Assembly: GCF_003722315.1 (NCBI RefSeq)
Contig: NZ_CP033580.1
Span: 2,669,127-2,733,126, forward strand
Direction: 5' to 3'
Length of the DNA stretch: 64,000 nt
Source of the DNA: Thermoanaerobacter ethanolicus JW 200
GTDB lineage: Bacteria > Bacillota > Thermoanaerobacteria > Thermoanaerobacterales > Thermoanaerobacteraceae
Made by a program: the position numbers and the translations under genes. Every line of letters begins with the position of its first letter. Positions within the stretch are counted from its first letter, which is position 1. The notes beneath the pieces were generated by a model. The model worked only from the letters and a program-made list of their open reading frames with translations. It was not told the DNA's origin and did not search any database. Below are positions 61,536 to 64,000 of this stretch, piece by piece.

Positions 61536-64000
61536 ATGGATAACATAGCAGCTTTAAAAGATACTAATAAAACCAATAACATTAAAACACTCAGCAGAAT
61601 CACTGCAGAAATCTCTCGGGCTTCTGAATATTTTTCACTAAAAGAACTCCAAGCTCAAACTGGTCAGCCCTATACTAATTTTGCTTCCGTTGTGCTTAAG
61701 GAACTTGTAGACAATGCCCTGGATGCCTGCGAAAGCAACAACATTATTCCAGAGATAAATATAGATATTCTTATGAAAAATGACATATACCTGATTAGCA
61801 TCTCTGACAATGGACGTGGTATTCCACCACATACAGTCAGCCGCATTCTTGATTTCAGCATCCGCGTTTCGGACAAGTCCATTTACCGCAGTCCGACGCG
61901 TGGCGCTCAAGGCAATGCTTTAAAGACAGTATTAGGTATTCCCTTTTCTCTTGGGTGCTCTATGCCAGTTATAATTGAGGCACAGGGAACAAAACACACA
62001 ATTTATACTCGAGTTGATGCTATAGGAAATGTAAGAATAGAACATTCTAAAGAACCTTCTCAATATGTGGAAGGAACTAAAATTACAGTACCTGTCCCAT
62101 CTGCCAATCAAAAATTTTATCCTGAATGGTGGGCAAAAGCTTTTGCAATTTTCAATCCCCATGCCTCGATAAAAATTAGACTTTTTGATAAAAAAAGTGT
62201 CAATGATTCAGCATGCTCAAATGCTAAAGACTTTCAGAATAAAACACTTGAATTTTTACCAACCGTATCTTTCCCAGATGAATGGATTAAATTTTTGCCA
62301 ACTAATCCAACATCTCCTTGGTGGTACTCCGAAGAAGACCTTGCAAGATTGATTTTTGCTTATGTTTATTCAAAAAATGACATTACCTTAAGAGAATTTG
62401 TTCGTCAATTTCGTGGATTTTCAGGTACTCAAAAAGCAAAAGAAATTTGCAGTAAGTTTTCTGAAATAAAATATTTAAGGGATTTTGAAGAACATCAACC
62501 ATTGATAGGGATATTGCTTGAAACAATGAAGAAAAATACAAATCCTGTCCATTCCAAAATCCTTGGTTTCTGTGGCGAAGAACACTTTAAAACCAACTTT
62601 TCACAACTTTACGGAATCAAACGCTTTTGGTACAAATCTTCTTTTGGAGAAATTGAAGGAATACCATATGTAATAGAAGTAGCTCTTGCAGAAACTCAAA
62701 AGGAGGGTGACATTTTCACAGGCATAAATTTTAGCCCTACTTTTGATGACCCTCTTGCATCAATTCCTCTTTCCTCTTCGGAATTTGAGGCTTATGGTAT
62801 TCATGGGTTTCTTTCCCATGTTGTTCCTTACGCCCAACTAGAGAATAGTTTGAAACCTCAAAATAATATAGCAATGGCTTTTCATCTAGTATGTCCTTCC
62901 CTTGACTTTTTGGATAGAGCTAAAACACATATAACATTACATCCAAAAATAGCAGAAGATGTTGCAAAAACTTTATGGAGTGTATGTAAAACTATTTACA
63001 AGGAAAGAAAACAAAGAGAAAAAAATGCAGCACGCGCTGAAAGAAAAGCCATGGAAAGAGAAAAAATGCTTAAACGTGCCCAATATACAGTAAGAGAAGC
63101 AGTGTTCAAAGTATTACCAGAAGCAATAGAAAAAGCTACTGGTAACGGTAAATATCCTGTTAGTGCTCGAACTCTTTATTATCAAGTACGGCCGTTAATC
63201 CAAACTTACACAAATAAAGAACTTGAATACAACTATTTTAGCCAAAAACTTTTAGTGGAATATCAAAAAACTTATGGTGTAATAAATCTGATATACTATG
63301 ACCCTCGAGGAATTCTTTACGAGCCATATACTAGGAAAACATTACCTCTAGGTACGAGAGAAGTGGAAAAATATGAATTCCCCGATTGGGTATTTAATAA
63401 AATACTTTACGTAGAAAAGAAAGGCGTATGGCCAGTTTTAGAAGCATCGCAAATTGCAGAAAGATACGACATGGCTATCATAGTAGCTGAAGGTTATGCA
63501 ACTCAAGCAGCTAGAATTCTTTTCGAGCGGGCAGATAAGCAGAAAGACTACAAGCTTTTTGTATTACACGATGCAGATCCATACGGTTATAACATTGCTC
63601 GCACATTAAGAGAAGAAACAGAACGAATGAAAGGATATTCTGTCGACGTCATAGACATAGGTCTTAAATTAGAAGAAGCCCTTGAAATGGGGTTACAAAG
63701 TGAAACTTTTACTCGGGAACAAGACATACCTAATGGCATAAAGGAAAACCTTACTCCTCTTGAAAAAGAGTGGTTCATTGGTAAAAAAATCCACAACAAA
63801 TCAAGTTTATCGCGTAGAATAGAGCTAAATGCTATGAGTGGTCCTCAACTTGTAGAATATATAGAAAAAAAACTTGAAAAATACGGAGCTTGCGCTAAGG
63901 TATTACCTCCTCAAGACATAGTTATAACCCATGCCAATAATCTTCACCATGCCCTATTAGAAAAACAACTGGAGCAACGTATAATAGAAAAGCTAAATAT
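61536..64000 (+). CDS. Fused type IIB topoisomerase (Topo VIII-like), partial
   Basis: The frame is open for 821 codons to the window end. The N-part is a GHKL ATPase like Topo VI B: KELVDNALDACE (55-66), DNGRGIPPHT (91-100), RGAQGNALK (122-130). The C-part is like Topo VI A/Spo11: catalytic tyrosine region SARTLYYQVRPL (Tyr548/549) and Toprim acids Glu627 in YVEKKG and Asp679/Asp681 in HDADPYGYNIA. B and A in one chain defines the Topo VIII type known from plasmids and integrated elements. ATG is 12 bases from GGAG. Confidence 0.88.
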   Translation, partial: MDNIAALKDTNKTNNIKTLSRITAEISRASEYFSLKELQAQTGQPYTNFASVVLKELVDNALDACESNNIIPEINIDILMKNDIYLISISDNGRGIPPHTVSRILDFSIRVSDKSIYRSPTRGAQGNALKTVLGIPFSLGCSMPVIIEAQGTKHTIYTRVDAIGNVRIEHSKEPSQYVEGTKITVPVPSANQKFYPEWWAKAFAIFNPHASIKIRLFDKKSVNDSACSNAKDFQNKTLEFLPTVSFPDEWIKFLPTNPTSPWWYSEEDLARLIFAYVYSKNDITLREFVRQFRGFSGTQKAKEICSKFSEIKYLRDFEEHQPLIGILLETMKKNTNPVHSKILGFCGEEHFKTNFSQLYGIKRFWYKSSFGEIEGIPYVIEVALAETQKEGDIFTGINFSPTFDDPLASIPLSSSEFEAYGIHGFLSHVVPYAQLENSLKPQNNIAMAFHLVCPSLDFLDRAKTHITLHPKIAEDVAKTLWSVCKTIYKERKQREKNAARAERKAMEREKMLKRAQYTVREAVFKVLPEAIEKATGNGKYPVSARTLYYQVRPLIQTYTNKELEYNYFSQKLLVEYQKTYGVINLIYYDPRGILYEPYTRKTLPLGTREVEKYEFPDWVFNKILYVEKKGVWPVLEASQIAERYDMAIIVAEGYATQAARILFERADKQKDYKLFVLHDADPYGYNIARTLREETERMKGYSVDVIDIGLKLEEALEMGLQSETFTREQDIPNGIKENLTPLEKEWFIGKKIHNKSSLSRRIELNAMSGPQLVEYIEKKLEKYGACAKVLPPQDIVITHANNLHHALLEKQLEQRIIEKLN

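Noticed and set aside
61638-62162. Minus-strand frames inside the topoisomerase gene
   Set aside because: They oppose a long frame with clear GHKL motifs and lack ribosome sites.

Overview
The window is AT-rich DNA from a low-GC, anaerobic, spore-forming Firmicute. Spore-coat proteins, a CwlD-type amidase, c-di-AMP cyclase CdaA, a superoxide reductase, amino-acid fermentation by ferredoxin-linked enzymes and many decayed insertion sequences point to a thermophilic clostridium of the Thermoanaerobacter/Caldanaerobacter type. The assignment rests on protein character only; there is no rRNA here.

Positions 1-25600 are ordinary chromosome. A minus-strand operon (1-5072) encodes butyrate kinase, phosphate butyryltransferase, leucine dehydrogenase, a second butyrate kinase, a P-loop ATPase and a ferredoxin: a route from branched-chain amino acids to branched-chain acids with ATP formation. 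Then come ybbR-cdaA, a triple-BON protein, a Usp protein, and a MoxR/DUF58/transglutaminase operon. That operon was cut from ppaX by an IS607-like element with a wrecked tnpA but an intact tnpB and guide-RNA region. cwlD, a LysM protein, trxB, two coat proteins, a MazG-like and a double-ThyX-like protein, tRNA-Lys, tRNA-Tyr, exoA, a superoxide reductase and a P-type ATPase under a yybP-ykoY (Mn2+) riboswitch complete the region.

Positions 25600-42200 form a signalling region that begins at a tRNA-Thr 3' fragment, which looks like an attachment-site scar. It holds a frameshifted REC-PAS-GGDEF gene, a chemoreceptor with a cut-down sensor, a GGDEF-EAL protein, IS21 and group II intron fragments, and the run cheY-cheW-cheA-receptor-[IS]-cheR-cheB. 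The che leader contains a c-di-GMP-I-like riboswitch. The receptor is extraordinary: five 56-residue repeats in each arm of its predicted coiled-coil hairpin, and one in-frame TAA just before the signalling tip.

Positions 42400-56570 are a mobile-element graveyard. An IS3 element is interrupted by an intact three-gene transposon (zinc-site protein, DDE transposase, AAA ATPase) flanked by a 6-bp target duplication. An MgtA-like ATPase has taken over an IS3 leader. A ChrA transporter, IS110/IS21/IS256 scraps and a 3'-truncated group II intron follow. Among them lies a compact ArsR-controlled cluster (NifX-like, ferredoxin, HdrA-like, TDT transporter) with three matching operator palindromes.

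Positions 56570-64000 look like the replication/maintenance module of a plasmid or integrated element: a ParB-like protein divergent from an excisionase-type HTH protein, CHC2-finger protein, DUF3987-like ATPase, a hypothetical protein and a fused type IIB topoisomerase (Topo VIII-like) that runs off the end. Between the divergent arms is a promoter followed by seven consecutive hairpins ending in a strong terminator, a candidate structured RNA that I cannot match to a known family.
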